Position numbers and translations under genes: made by a program
NCBI GenBank assembly: GCA_965153355.1
Contig: OZ231128.1
Location: forward strand, 19,902,001-19,966,000
Direction: 5' to 3'
Length of the DNA stretch: 64,000 nucleotides
DNA from: Flaccisagitta enflata
Lineage: Eukaryota; Chaetognatha; Sagittoidea; Aphragmophora
Part shown: piece after piece, positions 35,371-48,008 of the stretch
Position numbering within the stretch: the stretch's first letter is position 1
Layout of the letters: each line of letters opens with the position of its first letter
Notes under the pieces: generated by a model
The model's database searches: none
Told to the model about the DNA's origin: nothing
The model's input: only the letters and a program-made list of their open reading frames with translations

Positions 35371-36000
35371 TGAATAATTTCCTTGCAGAAAACCGTAATT
35401 ACGGGTAAGAATTATCTAAAACTTGAGGAACAAAATTTTTAGAACATTTAGAACAAAATCTTTTGATTCTTGAACATACATGATTTCATTAGGCTTTGAT
35501 GAGAAAAAAGTCAATCTGTATCGTACAACAAGTACTATGCGAATAAAAAAACCCGCACCCTTTTGTAGATGAGTAGAAGAGACTGAAAAAAATTGGTTTA
35601 ATTTTTTTTGCTCAACTTAATTTGAAGATTTTGGATTTTTTTTTCTCATTCTAGACCAACTCCAGGTCTGTATCTCAAACCGTTTAGAAGTTAGAGCTAG
35701 AGCTTGTTAAAGTGAACCTCAGTTTTATGGGAAAATGCTCATTTTTCAAAAGGATGGCAAAACTGAAAATGGCAATGTTTTCAGTCTTTTCTCTGCCATT
35801 TCTAAACGACTAAAGCTAGAAATACTAGATCGGAGTCAAATATTTTACTTGATTATTTTGAAATTCAATATGAGAAATAATCATTTGAAAGTGCGGCTTT
35901 TTTATTAATTTGCGTAGTAGTGTCTGACAATGGAAACGGCTCTGACTTTCATTACTCTGCGTCACGGTTCTTCGCCAGTCGTCAATGTCAAGCCAACGTC

Positions 36001-36246
36001 GAGCGTGTTTCTAGTGAAGATGAAAAACGCGTTTGTTCCCGTGGAACGCGATAACAGCGTAAACACATATTCAAGATTTTCAACTGTCCCACGAGGGAGT
36101 GAGCGAAGTGAGTGAGCGAGCCCGTGAACGGAGCGAGCGAGCAAAGCGGAGCGCTGCGGAGCGAGTGAGCGGTGCGAGTGAACGAACGTAGCGAGCGACC
36201 GAGTGGCCCTTTCAAAACGCGATAGTCTTTGACTAGAAACGCCCCC
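36001..36246. mobile_element. GGGCG-family MITE, copy 2
   Basis: Opposite orientation to copy 1. It starts GAGCGTGTTTCTAGTGAAG and ends GACTAGAAACGCCCCC, with the same GAGCGAGCGAAGC-rich interior. It lies in SLC6 intron 4. Confidence 0.75.
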
Positions 36247-36249
36247 GTC

Positions 36250-37215
36250 ATCGTCAATATAAGTTATACCGCAATTGACAGATTCTTCATCGTCAATATA
36301 ACTGACTGATTCATTTCAAGAATCATTCGTCATCCCTCCCAGCCCAGCACCGCGTCAACATTTATTCTGAACCTTTTAACCTTTTATCTCGAACAAGGCC
36401 AAGTAAATCAATGACGCGTCCTCTTTGAATGATTGGTTTTTAATTAATGTTTTTTATGAATGAAGATCATTAATGAATGAATAATTAAATATGTCCTGCT
36501 TATACTGGGTTAAGCCCACTCTCCTGTTATAAAAAAACATGATTGTTAATGAATGCGTTACCAAGACATCAACCAACCGACCAACCAAGGGATATAAGTT
36601 ATAAGATCTACAAATGCGTCACCAATGATTCTGAACCTTTTAACCGTTTAACTCTAAATAGCAATGACCAACTTTTTTCGTGCGAGATGGACAGAAGTTG
36701 TTTACATTGCCAATTCGAAGTGACATTGATTTCTACGAAATCATGGAGCACCATAGAAAAATTACCTTTCATGCATGTTAGCAAAAAAATAATAATTCTA
36801 GAAATTAATTTGGCTCAAGCTTCCATTCATCTCGACTCATCGGTTTCATCTCACCTTTGGATGAAAAGTCCGCAACTGATTTTTTTTTTGTTTGCCTTTT
36901 GTTTTACAAATTTTAATGGTTAATGTAATTTGAAACCTTTGGATATGTTCTATTTATGATCGATAAAAACTGGCCCAACAGGCACCTTCATCGGTTTATC
37001 TTCCCGTATACTTTCCCATCCAATTTTAGAAACAATTGAAAAATAAATATTTTCTCTCAAAAATGGTTTTAATATGAAATCAAACTTGAGCATACTTTTT
37101 TAAAAGTTGCTTTATTTTACGATTAACGAACGCATAGTGTGACGATTCCGATGATTTATGAGAAAAATTCCTCCAGCAGATTTCTGATAAGATGAGAATT
37201 TATTCGAAACAAGTG
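36250..37215. other. SLC6 intron 4: nothing recognised
   Basis: AT-rich non-coding sequence with no clear repeat or exon. Confidence 0.5.
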
Positions 37216-37218
37216 ACG

Positions 37219-37403
37219 TGGGTTCACAGTATCGTTGCGGACGGGTGGGCAGGGGTATCCAATCCCCATCCACACCCCAACCCACCCCCACACTCAAACA
37301 TACACAAAAAGTATCTGTTTTCCCACTTTTCAATTCGATGACCATGATGAATTGATGGACGAACGGACAAAGCCTCTTACAGAGTTGCGTTTCCGCAACT
37401 AAA
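37219..37403 (-). mobile_element. Hairpin-ended element
   Basis: CGTTGCGGACGGGTGGGCAG ... TTTTCCCACTTTTCAATTCG ... final hairpin AGTTGCGTTTCCGCAACT + AAAAA. Confidence 0.78.
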
Positions 37404-38291
37404 AAAAGAAAGAGAGAAACAGAATTCATGGGATTTTATGAAGGTCCCCTGTGGATTTTATCTAATGTCAAGCGAAAATATTAAAAGATGTAAGATAAAA
37501 GTTTGAAACAGAAGGAGAGCGATGAGAAGATGGCATTTTTTAATCATATCGGTTTTAAAACGCCGCACATATTTGAAAGGCGGCTCTCATGCCACGAAAT
37601 TTCGCTTTTAGGTGGGCAAAAATGTGCTTTTCTACACTTTTTGACTTATGGGTTGAACCGATGGGGGAGGGGCCGAATCAAGAGAGGGCGATAAATCTGA
37701 TCGGGGAGCTTTTAAGCGAATGAGACAAAATGGTGGTTATCACTTGATGGAGGAAGAAGAAAAGCATCTATTTAATGCTACAGGTACTTATTTGATGTTT
37801 GTGTTTGTCTCTGTCGCTTATATTTGCTGACGGAGTAAAGAACATATACACATGTGAGGATAGTTAGTTACCGTACGTGTACGTGCATGTTTTGGAAACA
37901 AGAGCTAAATGCCGTAGAGCTCACCCGCTAATAAGGCATGCAACTTACTGTCCCATAAGAGATTTTGAAGAGATTTCTGTAATTGCAGCTTCACATAATT
38001 TGGCTCAGTCCCTTGTTTAGCCAAATATTTGACAATTGAGATTGGAATTTGGGTCTTGAGAGTGGGTTTTGGTCACGAGACTGGCGAGAAGGATGCAGTG
38101 CTAGAATCAAAGCTATGAGGCTTTAATTCGGGACTTGAGGCTGGGATTCAGGTCATATCGATTGGGCTTAGAATGTCATATGAAAAAAAAAAGTCATCCA
38201 AGGATCGCATATATGGTCAGCCGTACCTGTTGCCCTGCTTGAATATTGTTGTAAGGTAATGGTCTAAGAACGGAGAAAATCACATTCCATA

Positions 38292-38509
38292 GGGGGCGTT
38301 TCTAGTCACAGACAATCGGGTTTTGAACGGACCACTCGGTCGCTCGCTACATTTGTTCGCACGCACTGCTCGCTCTGCTCACTTGCTTTGCAACACCTCG
38401 CTTTGCTCCGCTAGCTTCACTCGCTTGCTCTGTTCATGGGCTCACTGACTCACTTCGCCTACTCCCTCGTGGGAGAGTGGAAATTCATGGATATATTTTC
38501 ACACATTAT

Positions 38510-38556
<47 letters not shown>

Positions 38557-38621
38557 AATCACTGAAAACGCGTTTCACGGAAAGAAACGCGTTTTTGATC
38601 GTCACTAGAAGCACGCCCATC
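38292..38621. mobile_element. GGGCG-family MITE, copy 3 (at exon 4 donor)
   Basis: Starts GGGGGCGTTTCTAGTCAC after TA (38290-38291) and ends GTCACTAGAAGCACGCCCATC before TA (38622-38623). That second TA is part of the exon 4 donor CAG|GTAGAT. An (AATC)n tract (38511-38555) is inserted in the interior. Confidence 0.72.
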
Positions 38622-38624
38622 TAC

Positions 38625-38759
38625 CTGCAGATACAAGTGAGATTGTCTGGAGTTTCGGGCTCGCAAAACTTGATGGCGCTTTTTTTGCACAAAATCGGTT
38701 CGATGAGGCAAAATTGACCCGGCAGATTGACATTGCCCGCCGCGTCCTCGTAACGAAAA
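38625..38759 (-). CDS. SLC6-type transporter, exon 4 (Cys-rich part of loop 2)
   Basis: Acceptor CACATGAG, phase 2 in; donor CTGCAG|GTAGAT, phase 2 out. The exon encodes about 45 residues with five Cys (QFCL, ILCK, KFCE, LTCIC) and one glycosylation site (NLT). The extra Cys and the length make loop 2 much larger than in typical SLC6 proteins. The GTA of the donor coincides with the TA flank of a MITE whose end starts immediately after it (38292-38621). Confidence 0.72.
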
Positions 38760-38781
38760 CTCATGTGACTTGAATGGGGAA

Positions 38782-39060
<279 letters not shown>

Positions 39061-39254
39061 CAGAAAAACAACAAGAAAGACAGAAAAACAGGCAGGTAGA
39101 GAGAGACAGCCAATGTCAAAGTGAGAAAGTCAAGCGGGAGGGGGAGGTCGAAAACAAGATGATGTTTAGAATTCCTAAGAACAAAGTAAATACAAACAAA
39201 AACGCAACGAAATGAACGGATTATAAAACAAGTAAAGACAAAACTAGGCCTCAC

Positions 39255-39399
39255 CTTAGAATATGCGTCTTATTTTTGAAGTCCTCCAAGGATTCGGCAA
39301 ACTCTTCGGGAATATTTGAAAAGTTGACGGGCGCAACTGTGCCTCCGCCGCCAATCAAGTTACTCGCCGAATCGATCGCCGATTTGTTGCCCGTCGATT
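39255..39399 (-). CDS. SLC6-type transporter, exon 3 (extracellular loop 2)
   Basis: Acceptor TTCTAAG, phase 1 in; donor CTAAG|GTGAGG, phase 2 out. The 48 residues are polar, with possible N-glycosylation sites (NKS, NFS, NKT), as expected of the large glycosylated loop 2 of eukaryotic SLC6 carriers. The sequence itself is not conserved. It is assigned by position, by phase agreement with exons 2 and 4, and by an uninterrupted frame. Confidence 0.72.
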
Positions 39400-39586
39400 C
39401 TTAGAAGATGAAAAGAATAGTATTAAATGGACAGTCAGCCGAAATAGTCTCTCGGCGTTTTAGGGTTAAAAAAAAAGCTTAAAAATGACGGTTTTCACTT
39501 TCACCCCGCGAGGGAAAAAAGTAGAAATTATATTCACCTGCCTGTTTTATTCGGATGTCATCCTCTAGTAAATCACTTACTCATCA

Positions 39587-39700
39587 ATCCATTCGTTCAT
39601 TCATTCATTCATTCATTCATTCATTCGTTCATTCATTCATTCATTCATTCATTCATTCATTCATTCATTCATTCATTCATTCATTCATTCATTCATTCTT
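39587..39700. repeat. (ATTC)n microsatellite
   Basis: About 27 units. Confidence 0.97.
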
Positions 39701-39711
39701 TCATAGTTCTC

Positions 39712-39993
39712 CAGGCCTGTGTATTATTGAGTTTAGAGATGGGGGAAGGAAATCAAAGGGAGGGGAGAGAAAAAAAGAAAATTTGGGGAAAATAAAACTT
39801 TTGATAGTACTAAATCATAAAGACTACTTAGTAAAACACAATTTAACACTATTTAAACCTTAACTACATTGTTTTATTGCTTTATGGGGAAGAAAACCAT
39901 AGATTTTAAAATGCGACGGGACGCGTTGCGGGAAAGAAAATCAAAGGCAGGGGTGGAAAAAAATCAAAAGCGACTCAATTGTATACATCCCTG
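39712..39993. mobile_element. hAT-type MITE, copy 2
   Basis: CAGGCCTGTGTATTATTGAG to GACTCAATTGTATACATCCC TG. Flanking 8-mers TAGTTCTC (39704-39711) and TAGTTCTT (39994-40001) agree in 7 of 8 positions. The interior has TTTAAACCTTAACTACATTG, shared inverted with copy 1. Confidence 0.75.
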
Positions 39994-40056
39994 TAGTTCT
40001 TTTTCATCAATCAATTTTACCCACCATTTTGGTGTTGGCAAATTCATTCATCTCAC

Positions 40057-40324
40057 CAATTATCTCGGCGATCGCTGTTTCATTCATCCACATTCTGGTA
40101 TCCTGTCTGGTCATCAAAGGCACGCAGGCTTGAGTATTCCAGTCGTTATCACAATGACTCCAAGGCAGAGGATTCTTGAAGCATGACAAGATGAAGATCA
40201 ACGCCAACGCCAAGATACAGTTGGCGTGAATGGTGAAGCAAGTGCAAAGGCATTTGAAGGCGGTTCCAACACCGGAAGCGATGGGAAGACAATGCCAGAT
40301 ACCACGGGGACCGTAACCGGAATA
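40057..40324 (-). CDS. SLC6-type transporter, exon 2 (TM3 and start of extracellular loop 2)
   Basis: The acceptor CACACAG follows a 180-bp (TC)n tract. The exon opens in phase 0 with [20 protein letters not shown], the SLC6 segment that joins TM2 to TM3. TM3 follows (about residues 20-45 of the exon), then [15 protein letters not shown]. This matches the family's loop-2 signature LPWxxCxxxWNTxxC, whose two Cys form the conserved disulfide. The donor is ATTG|GTGAGA, phase 1. This short motif is among the strongest evidence for the family assignment. Confidence 0.88.
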
Positions 40325-40334
40325 CTGTGTGAGG

Positions 40335-40521
<187 letters not shown>

Positions 40522-40865
40522 GAGGAAAACAAACGCAGAAAGACAGACAAAATTAAAAGCAGACTCAGGCAAACAAAAAGATAGACAGACAGACAGGCAG
40601 AGAAACTCAGAGACACAGGCGAACAAAAAGATATACAGACAGACATTCAGACACGGACTTACAGAAAACAGATAGAGAAAAAGACACAGAAAATGGGAAA
40701 ATGGATTATACAAATGACGAGATGAATGATTAATCATTTTCTTTCTTTTTTTTATGCAAATAATGCCTCTTAGTGTGTATGGTAATAGTCACTTCCATTT
40801 TGCGTGGATAGCGTTGCCATGAAAAATTACCAACCCCGTTGCCAATGTTCTTGTCGGTTCTTCTT

Positions 40866-41070
40866 AGTTGCGGACACGCAACTCTATAAGAAGCTTTGTC
40901 CGTCCGTCCGTCGGTCCGTCCGTCCGTCCGTCCGTCCGTCCGTCCGTCTGTCAGCACGAGTCGAAAAGTGGGAAGACAAGCATTTTAGAACATTTTTAAT
41001 TGCGGAGAGTTGCATTTCCGCCCCAGCCCACCCGCCCGCAACTGGTGGCCGTGTATCCGGCCTTGTTTCA
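40866..41070 (+). mobile_element. Hairpin-ended element in SLC6 intron 1
   Basis: Hairpin AGTTGCGGACACGCAACT, CTATAAGAAGCTTTGTCC, (GTCC)n, AGTCGAAAAGTGGGAAGAC, ending GGCCGTGTATCCGGCCTTGT. Confidence 0.85.
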
Positions 41071-41217
41071 TTATTTTTTCTTTGGTTTAACGCTATATGG
41101 CTTCCCTCTCTGCCACGACTAAAATTGTTCAAAGGCATGAAAGGCTTGAAAGGCTTCTCTCAAAACTGCATGTTCGTACATAATGGACGTCATAAACAGC
41201 GCGACACAATTTCTAAC

Positions 41218-41676
41218 CTGTCCGATAAAAAGCTCGAGGAACTGAAGCGGCAGAGCGACGACGATGGTGACGGTGATGTAAGGAATGAGAAAGGCGATGC
41301 CTCCATTGCTGTACATCAAATAAGGAAACGTCCAAATGCTGTGGACGTTGATGGTAAAACTCATTAACGAGAACACGAACACCCAATGACTAGACCATGT
41401 CACATGATCACGCTCAGGCGCATCTGGATCGTCATCGTCTTCTTCGCCTTCTTCTTCTCCCTTCTTCTTCTTCTTATTTTTCTTTTTCTTCTTCTCGTTT
41501 CCTCCCTCTTCTAAGATCTCCTCTTCCTCCTCATTCTTTGTCACCTTTTTCGTCTCCAAGGCGTCTTTTGCTCCTTCAAATCCTCTTTCTCCTCCTCCTC
41601 CTCTTCCACCACTAAAACCACCACCACCACCACTACCATCTCCTTCCTCGTCACCATTTTGAGGAGATTCCGCCAT
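41218..41676 (-). CDS. SLC6-type transporter, exon 1 (N-terminus, TM1-TM2)
   Basis: This is the first coding exon (153 codons) of a neurotransmitter:sodium symporter (SLC6, LeuT fold), a plasma-membrane carrier family that normally couples solute uptake to Na+ and Cl-. The ATG is in a good context (AAGATGG) and ends an open stretch. Residues 1-90 form a low-complexity cytoplasmic tail: Gly-rich, then Lys-rich, then Glu/Asp-rich. TM1 runs about 95-118 and TM2 about 124-150. The family block is clear (FPYLMYSNGGIAFLIPY, then ELFIGQ). The normally near-invariant GNxWRFPY is here HSIWTFPY, so the TM1 sodium-site Asn and the gating Arg are missing. The exon ends GGACAG|GTTAGA in phase 0. Membership of the SLC6 family is firm; the substrate is unknown. 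Confidence 0.88.
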
Positions 41677-42071
41677 CTTGGTTTTTTTTCCTTCTTCCTC
41701 TTCTATTTTTTTCTAATTTTTTCTTGATTGTCTAACACCTTTTGGTTCACAGTGCAACAAAATTGATAACATGTTCCTTTTAATTACATCAAGGTGGTTT
41801 ACATCGTATATAATGATAAACAAAGAAAACAAGGATGTTTGAAAAAATACATGACATGTTTTTCACATAAAAAAATATTTTCATAGTGTAAAACAATAGT
41901 TCTGGACAGAGAGCATTACTACAAAGCTTACACTTAACGAGTACACATTAAAGATGACCTAAAATACCAAAAAGAAAAAGACAAAAGAAACTATAATTGA
42001 AAAATGTTACCAAGAAAACGATGGACCAACCGACAAACCAAAGTATCAACATTCGACCACAGAGACCCGTA

Positions 42072-42531
42072 CACTTTTTTTATTTTATAAGAGACAACCT
42101 TTTTTTAACTCAGCCTGGGTTCTCAACCGACCGACCAACCAGTGGGGAGCAAAGTTAACTTTTCAATTAAAATTCCTTTCTTTAAAAAAAATTATATACA
42201 CGGCAATCCAGTCCCGGACGGTTGGGCAGAAGCAGTACGTAAACCGAACCAATTCACAAAATATTTGATGACCGACGGACCGACGGACCGACGGACCGAC
42301 GGACCGACGGACCGACCTACACAGCAAGGTGTAGAGTCGCGTGTCCGCGACTAAAAATTGAACAATTGTCATTTACATTTACATTCACATTTACAATTCG
42401 TGAAATGAATTCATCAAAATTTTCCAAAACTGAATCTCAGCCTGGGCATTTTCTTATTTTGTTCTTAAAATTTTGGCAAATCTCAGCTTCATGTCTCTTA
42501 TAAAAAAGTCTCTTATAAAAAGAAAAAAGTG
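42072..42531. mobile_element. TA-flanked MITE, related to MITE A/B
   Basis: Ends CACTTTTTTTATTTTATAAG and CTTATAAAAAGAAAAAAGTG, with TA on both sides. A hairpin element (42190-42357) is nested inside. Confidence 0.75.
42190..42357 (-). mobile_element. Hairpin-ended element nested in MITE
   Basis: (GGACCGAC)n tract and final hairpin AGTCGCGTGTCCGCGACT + AAAAATT. Confidence 0.8.
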
Positions 42532-42864
42532 TATCTGCAACTGACGATGGTTTCAAAAGGATTTCACCAGTTTTTGAGCACCAGTCGAGAAATTTCGAAT
42601 AGTCGAGAAATTGCTTGAATGTCAGATCACTTTGCTGATCTTTGACATGGTTTGTGGATTTTTAAGGGGTCAACCCTTCTTTAACCTTCCATTATCGGCT
42701 ATCGCTTGGGTGTTGAACAAGTACCCCCGGGGTACAACGATGCGTCCACATGCGGCTTAGCTTGTTAAAAATGATGCAATATTGCATCAACCTTGTGGAA
42801 TGATGCAATAATCTGAGATATTTCCAAGATTCTATGCATTTTCATCATTCTCAACTCGATCACC

Positions 42865-43093
42865 ACGGACCGACCAACCGACCAACCGACCGACCGACCG
42901 ACCGACGGACAAAGCCTCTTATAGAGATGCGTGGACGCATCTAAAAAAAGGGATGTGGAAGTTTGTCCGGGCAAATCAAGCGTCATCCGAGTGATTTTTA
43001 GAAAGAAGTGCATGTATCCGACAAACCGACATACGGACCCATCAACCAACGGACAGAATCTCTTATAGAGCTGCGTTGACACATCTAAAAGCT
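42865..43093 (-). mobile_element. Two 5'-shortened hairpin-element ends
   Basis: First: CCTCTTATAGAGATGCG + TGGACGCATCT (to 42945). Second: CTCTTATAGAGCTGCGTTGA + CACATCT (to 43092). Both keep the (GACC)n side and lack the ACAAGGCCGG end. Confidence 0.68.
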
Positions 43094-43094
43094 T

Positions 43095-43213
43095 TTCGTT
43101 ACATTTTGTAGTGGTGTGCTTGAGAGTAGACAACAATTTAATGAGGTAATACGACTTTTTATTCAAGTTGTTGTTGAAGTTTTACATCAATTCACTGTCG
43201 AAGTTCTCGACAG

Positions 43214-43249
<36 letters not shown>

Positions 43250-44180
43250 ACCTCATATCAAAGGCTGACACGAGATTGAATTTCGATCCCATATTTATGC
43301 GCGTTGAGCGTTTAACAGAGCAATAAAGAGGATCGAGTTACTGTAAAGTTATTGTGCAAAGTTATCGTGCAATGTAAATGCTTTTTGTTGAGAGAGGACA
43401 AAGTTTGTAAGGACATGAGGCTGAAATCTTATCAAAGATTTTAGAATGTTTTTAAATGAAAAGCCCCAGTTTCAAATCAAGATAAAATTTGGTTTTATAT
43501 TCCAGATTTTAATCAATTCTGTAAAACGTGTGATATGAAAATGTCTTCACTATAGAAAATAATATTATGTATCTTAATAATATAAAATAATGATGATTTG
43601 CTTTCATTTGTTAAATGTGTTCATTATTATACAAATATAAATCAATCATATTAGTACATGTTATATTTATTAATCAATTTTTCATAAAAAATGTAAGTTT
43701 TTACAATTCCTACAAACTACAAAAAAAATATTAAGGACACATTTAACAATATTTCAACCTTGATTCTGCAAAAATTTTAAGACTTCACAGCTTCAAAAAA
43801 AATTTGGTCCTTATAAACTGAAAAGAGTGCGATCGGTTAACATTTTCATCTGGCAAGAAGAGCGGAATATCTCAATTTGTATCATTCTGTTAGAGAAAGG
43901 AGGCAGAGAGTAGATCCCCAAAACCTATTGATTTTATGAGTCTGATACATCTGATAACAATCAGGAGGAGAAAATGTTTCTCAGAAACCTACATGATAGC
44001 ACAGTTGTGATGGTTCCGAATTAAACGCCATCCAGAGCTCCTAGGGTTCTTGTAATTGAGATACTGGTGAGAAGTAATGTTGTCCTTCTTTCATAATTTG
44101 CATAGGTCGCCTTTGGTCCCTGACATGACAACACATACTCTGAAGAAACAAAAAAAAACGAAATTACTCTCGTCGCGGAG
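43095..44180. other. Intergenic, nothing recognised
   Basis: AT-rich, with one short (CT)n at 43216-43245. Confidence 0.5.
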
Positions 44181-44221
44181 GGGTGGGCAGAGGCACAAGC
44201 GTCCCTCCACACCAACCCCCC

Positions 44222-44457
<236 letters not shown>

Positions 44458-45009
44458 CTCTATTGCGCGATTTCACTCTTTTCAACTCGAGAGTTTGTTT
44501 TCTTCTTACAGAGGTGCCAATTCTTTGTTGCATGGTAGCAATGCTACGCGGCAGGCAATCGCCAAAGTACGGAAGTTGCGGCCAGCCTAAGGGGGAGTCT
44601 TATAGTATATAGCAATCTATGTAGTAATCTATGTATAGTAATGGAGGAAAAAAAGAAGGAAATAACTCCGGTAACGTAATTAGTCTTAGTGGATAAAATT
44701 CTCATTTGAATATTGCAGTTTTTATCATACACACCAAAAAAAGTTCTTTATACAAGAATAGAACCTATCTCAGCGTCAAATCTGTGATTGTTTTGATGAC
44801 TAAAGAGAGACCCGTTTGAACCATGCAAATAAGCAAGTTTACATACACTTATTCAAAAAAAATTCAATTCCTTGACAAGAATTAGTTTTGTACAGAGGGA
44901 TGAATACTAGCAAAAAATTCCATAATTTGTTGGAATTTGATCGAGACCTTGCTCAGAATGAAGCGTTCGGTGCCGAATAGCAGGTCCTGGGTTTTTCTTG
45001 GCTCTCATC

Positions 45010-45674
45010 CTCGGCCGCCAACTTAGCCACTAGGTAGCTAAATTTAGCTACGACAGAGGGGTGCTTAGCTACCAAAAAAGGCGTTTAGCTACCAGCTACT
45101 AATTTAGATACTTTTGATGATTTCCTTTAGATACTCAAGCATCTATTTGGCTACTTGAGACTGATGCTTTTTGCTACAAAATTACTTTTTAATGACTGAT
45201 GAATACAGAAGAAACCGTTATAGGAGGTGTGGAGGGACCAAAATTGTAGCATCCCCCTTACAGCTCACATCATTGTTTATATTTCTATACTCTGGGCAGT
45301 GGTTTATATTTTAAATGAATACAAATTTTTTCATCAAGGCAATCTTTGAAATTCTATCAAGATCCGTTTCAAAATCTCATTTTCCCATTTTAGGAGAGTT
45401 TGAAAAATGTTTGAATTTTAGCAAAAAAAAATGTCAATTGTGGCGATTTTTAGAGGAGTCTTAAAAAAAGCCTGGATGAAAAAAATTGTTTTTACCTAAA
45501 GTATAAGCAAATGCCCAAAATAAAGAAAAAGAAGCATAAGTGTGGGCTGTAGGGGGGGTGCTTTACTTTTTGGTCCACACCTCTTAAAATAGTTCCTTCT
45601 GTATATTTTTTGTTCATTGCCTTTTGCTACTTACTGTAGATACTGGAGGTTCCCATTTGTCTTAAGAGGGAAAA

Positions 45675-45715
<41 letters not shown>

Positions 45716-45746
45716 TTCGCTCTCTCTCTCTCTCTCTTTTGCTCTC

Positions 45747-45831
<85 letters not shown>

Positions 45832-45841
45832 TTCTCTCACA

Positions 45842-45873
<32 letters not shown>

Positions 45874-45876
45874 ACA

Positions 45877-45967
<91 letters not shown>

Positions 45968-46207
45968 CGTTTTCTTCCCATTGTCTTTCATGTTACTGTG
46001 ATTTTTGTTTGATTTTTGTTGGATACAAAACCTAGTTCTTGACTTGCAGTCGTTTTATTCGGTGCCATATAGTGCTATGTGCTATGCCATATATGACGAG
46101 AGTAATCTAGCTACTTTTTCAGATACTTGGAAAAAATTTTAGATATTTTTTAGATACCTAGAGAGCTGCCGGCAGCTACTTGGGCTAGGACCTCGTTGGC
46201 GGCCGAG
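45010..46207. mobile_element. 1.2-kb hAT-like element with 8-bp target duplication
   Basis: Perfect 13-bp inverted ends CTCGGCCGCCAAC / GTTGGCGGCCGAG and perfect flanking 8-mers CTCTCATC (45002-45009, 46208-46215). The interior has many TAGCTAC/TAGATAC words near both ends and a composite microsatellite, but no transposase. Confidence 0.85.
45673..45965. repeat. Composite (GTCT)-(CT)-(CTTT)-(CT)-(CA)-(CT) microsatellite
   Basis: Six adjoining simple repeats inside the hAT-like element. Confidence 0.97.
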
Positions 46208-46934
46208 CTCTCATCCAGCTGAGAGCAATTGGACGCGATGAGAGCTGTAAGAGTGGTGTAAGAATGTTTGGTGATTACCACACTATCCTCGGTGAGTCGC
46301 TGCACGTATGACCTATTACATCACAGCCCCAATGGAAGCAGGCCATGTGAATGTGGAGGAGATTGCAAATACCACCACCTAAAAGAAAACAGTCTGTTAT
46401 TTGTAGACAGGTAAGGGGAGGAGTTTTAGATGGGGAAAGGCCTACTAATGGTCCATTGCCCATGAATTAAACAAAGGTGCGGACGAGGTGCCGGAGAGTA
46501 AAAATCATGCCCAAGAGCCGAGTCGGCTCAGCCGATTGATGGACCGACCAACTGACCGACGGACTGTCATGGCTGACATGGCTATAACAACCAACTTCTA
46601 GAATCACTTGCACGCAAATCGGGCAATCAAAATGAAACTAAGCGCGTTCATGGCAAGATTGAGCGAGTTGATTTGAGGTGAAGTGAGGTTATGAAGGCGG
46701 GGATGTAAAAAGAGGCTTGGAATTCCAGGAACTCGTTTGTAAAATGGAAAAGAACCTTTTCAAGGACCAAAAAAAGAAGAAATATGCATGAGACTATTTG
46801 AGCCATTTTAGAGAAACGATGAAAGAGATCTGTCTTTTTTGTTGCTTGGTAAGCGCCAGTTTGAATTACTTTTCGGTTGGTCCGTTGTTCGGTTGGTCAA
46901 AAAAGTATTTTGTAAATTGTTTCTTTTTCTTCTT

Positions 46935-47085
46935 TTTAGTCGCGGACACGCGACTCTAAAACCCACTTTTCGGTCGGTCCGTCGGTCCGTCGGTCCGTCG
47001 GTTGGTCACAAAACTTTTTTTCGAGGTTTTCCGCTCCTGCCCACCCGTCTGCGACTAATGCTGCCGTGTATACGGCCTTGCTTTC
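46935..47085 (+). mobile_element. Hairpin-ended element
   Basis: AGTCGCGGACACGCGACT, GGTCGGTCCGTCGGTCCGTC, ending GCTGCCGTGTATACGGCCTT. A fragment of the same family is at 46540-46620. Confidence 0.8.
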
Positions 47086-47087
47086 AT

Positions 47088-47220
47088 TTCATTCATTCAT
47101 TTCGTTCATTTCATTCATTTCATTCATTTCATTCATTTCATTCATTTCATTCATTTCATTCATTTCATTCATTTCATTCATTTCATTCATTTCACTCATT
47201 TCGCTCATTTAATTCATTTT
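47088..47220. repeat. (TTCATTTCAT)n microsatellite
   Basis: About 12 units of a 10-mer, directly at the end of the hairpin element. Confidence 0.94.
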
Positions 47221-47620
47221 ATTTCCTACTTCAACGTCCATTTTCCATTATGCGTTTTCTTCTTATTGCTTCCACTTTAACGTTGCTTTGTGCATATTAT
47301 TTGTTGAACAGCAAAAAAAAAACAAACAAAAAAAAACAAACAAAAAAACAAAAAAACAAAAACAAAAAGAAACAAATTGAATTCATTGGGCTCATTTCAC
47401 TTCTTTGAGTTTGAGGCAGTAAAACCCGTAATGACATTGTAATTCATTTCTCTAAAAGATCAAAAATGACAATGACAAATATCATCATAATATGATTTCC
47501 ACCTCCTTTCTCTGAGTTTCTCCGTTTATTTCCTATTTCTTCGGAACATTTCATTCTCATTCGTCAGGATTTTTTCCTCCTTTATTATTATCCCGCTCGT
47601 GTTTTCTGGGAAATAAAGTC

Positions 47621-47915
47621 AGGGCGCGTTTCTAGTCACAGACAATCGCGTTTTTAATGGGTTACTCGGTCGCTCGCCACGTTCGTTCGCTTGCACCATT
47701 CACTCCGCTTACTCGCTCCGCTTCACTCTGCTTTGCTCCGCTCGCTTCGCTCACTCCGCAGCGTTCCACTTTGATCAAACACTCTGTTCACAAGCTTGCT
47801 CATTCATTTCACTCATTTCCTCATGAATAGTTCAATTTCTTGAAAATGGTTTCACGCTGTAAACTCGTTCAACGGGAACTATCACATTTTTTCATCTTTA
47901 CTGGAAACACGCCCT
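47621..47915. mobile_element. GGGCG-family MITE, copy 4
   Basis: Starts AGGGCGCGTTTCTAGTCAC and ends ACTGGAAACACGCCCT. More diverged interior with the same GCTCACTCCGCT-like words. Intergenic. Confidence 0.72.
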
Positions 47916-48008
47916 GAGATATGATGGGTGAATGAAATGTAGGTGAATGAACACTGAACAATGTTCTTGCCTGAAGAAGTTCAACCCTTTCATTCCATGG
48001 TTCATTTA

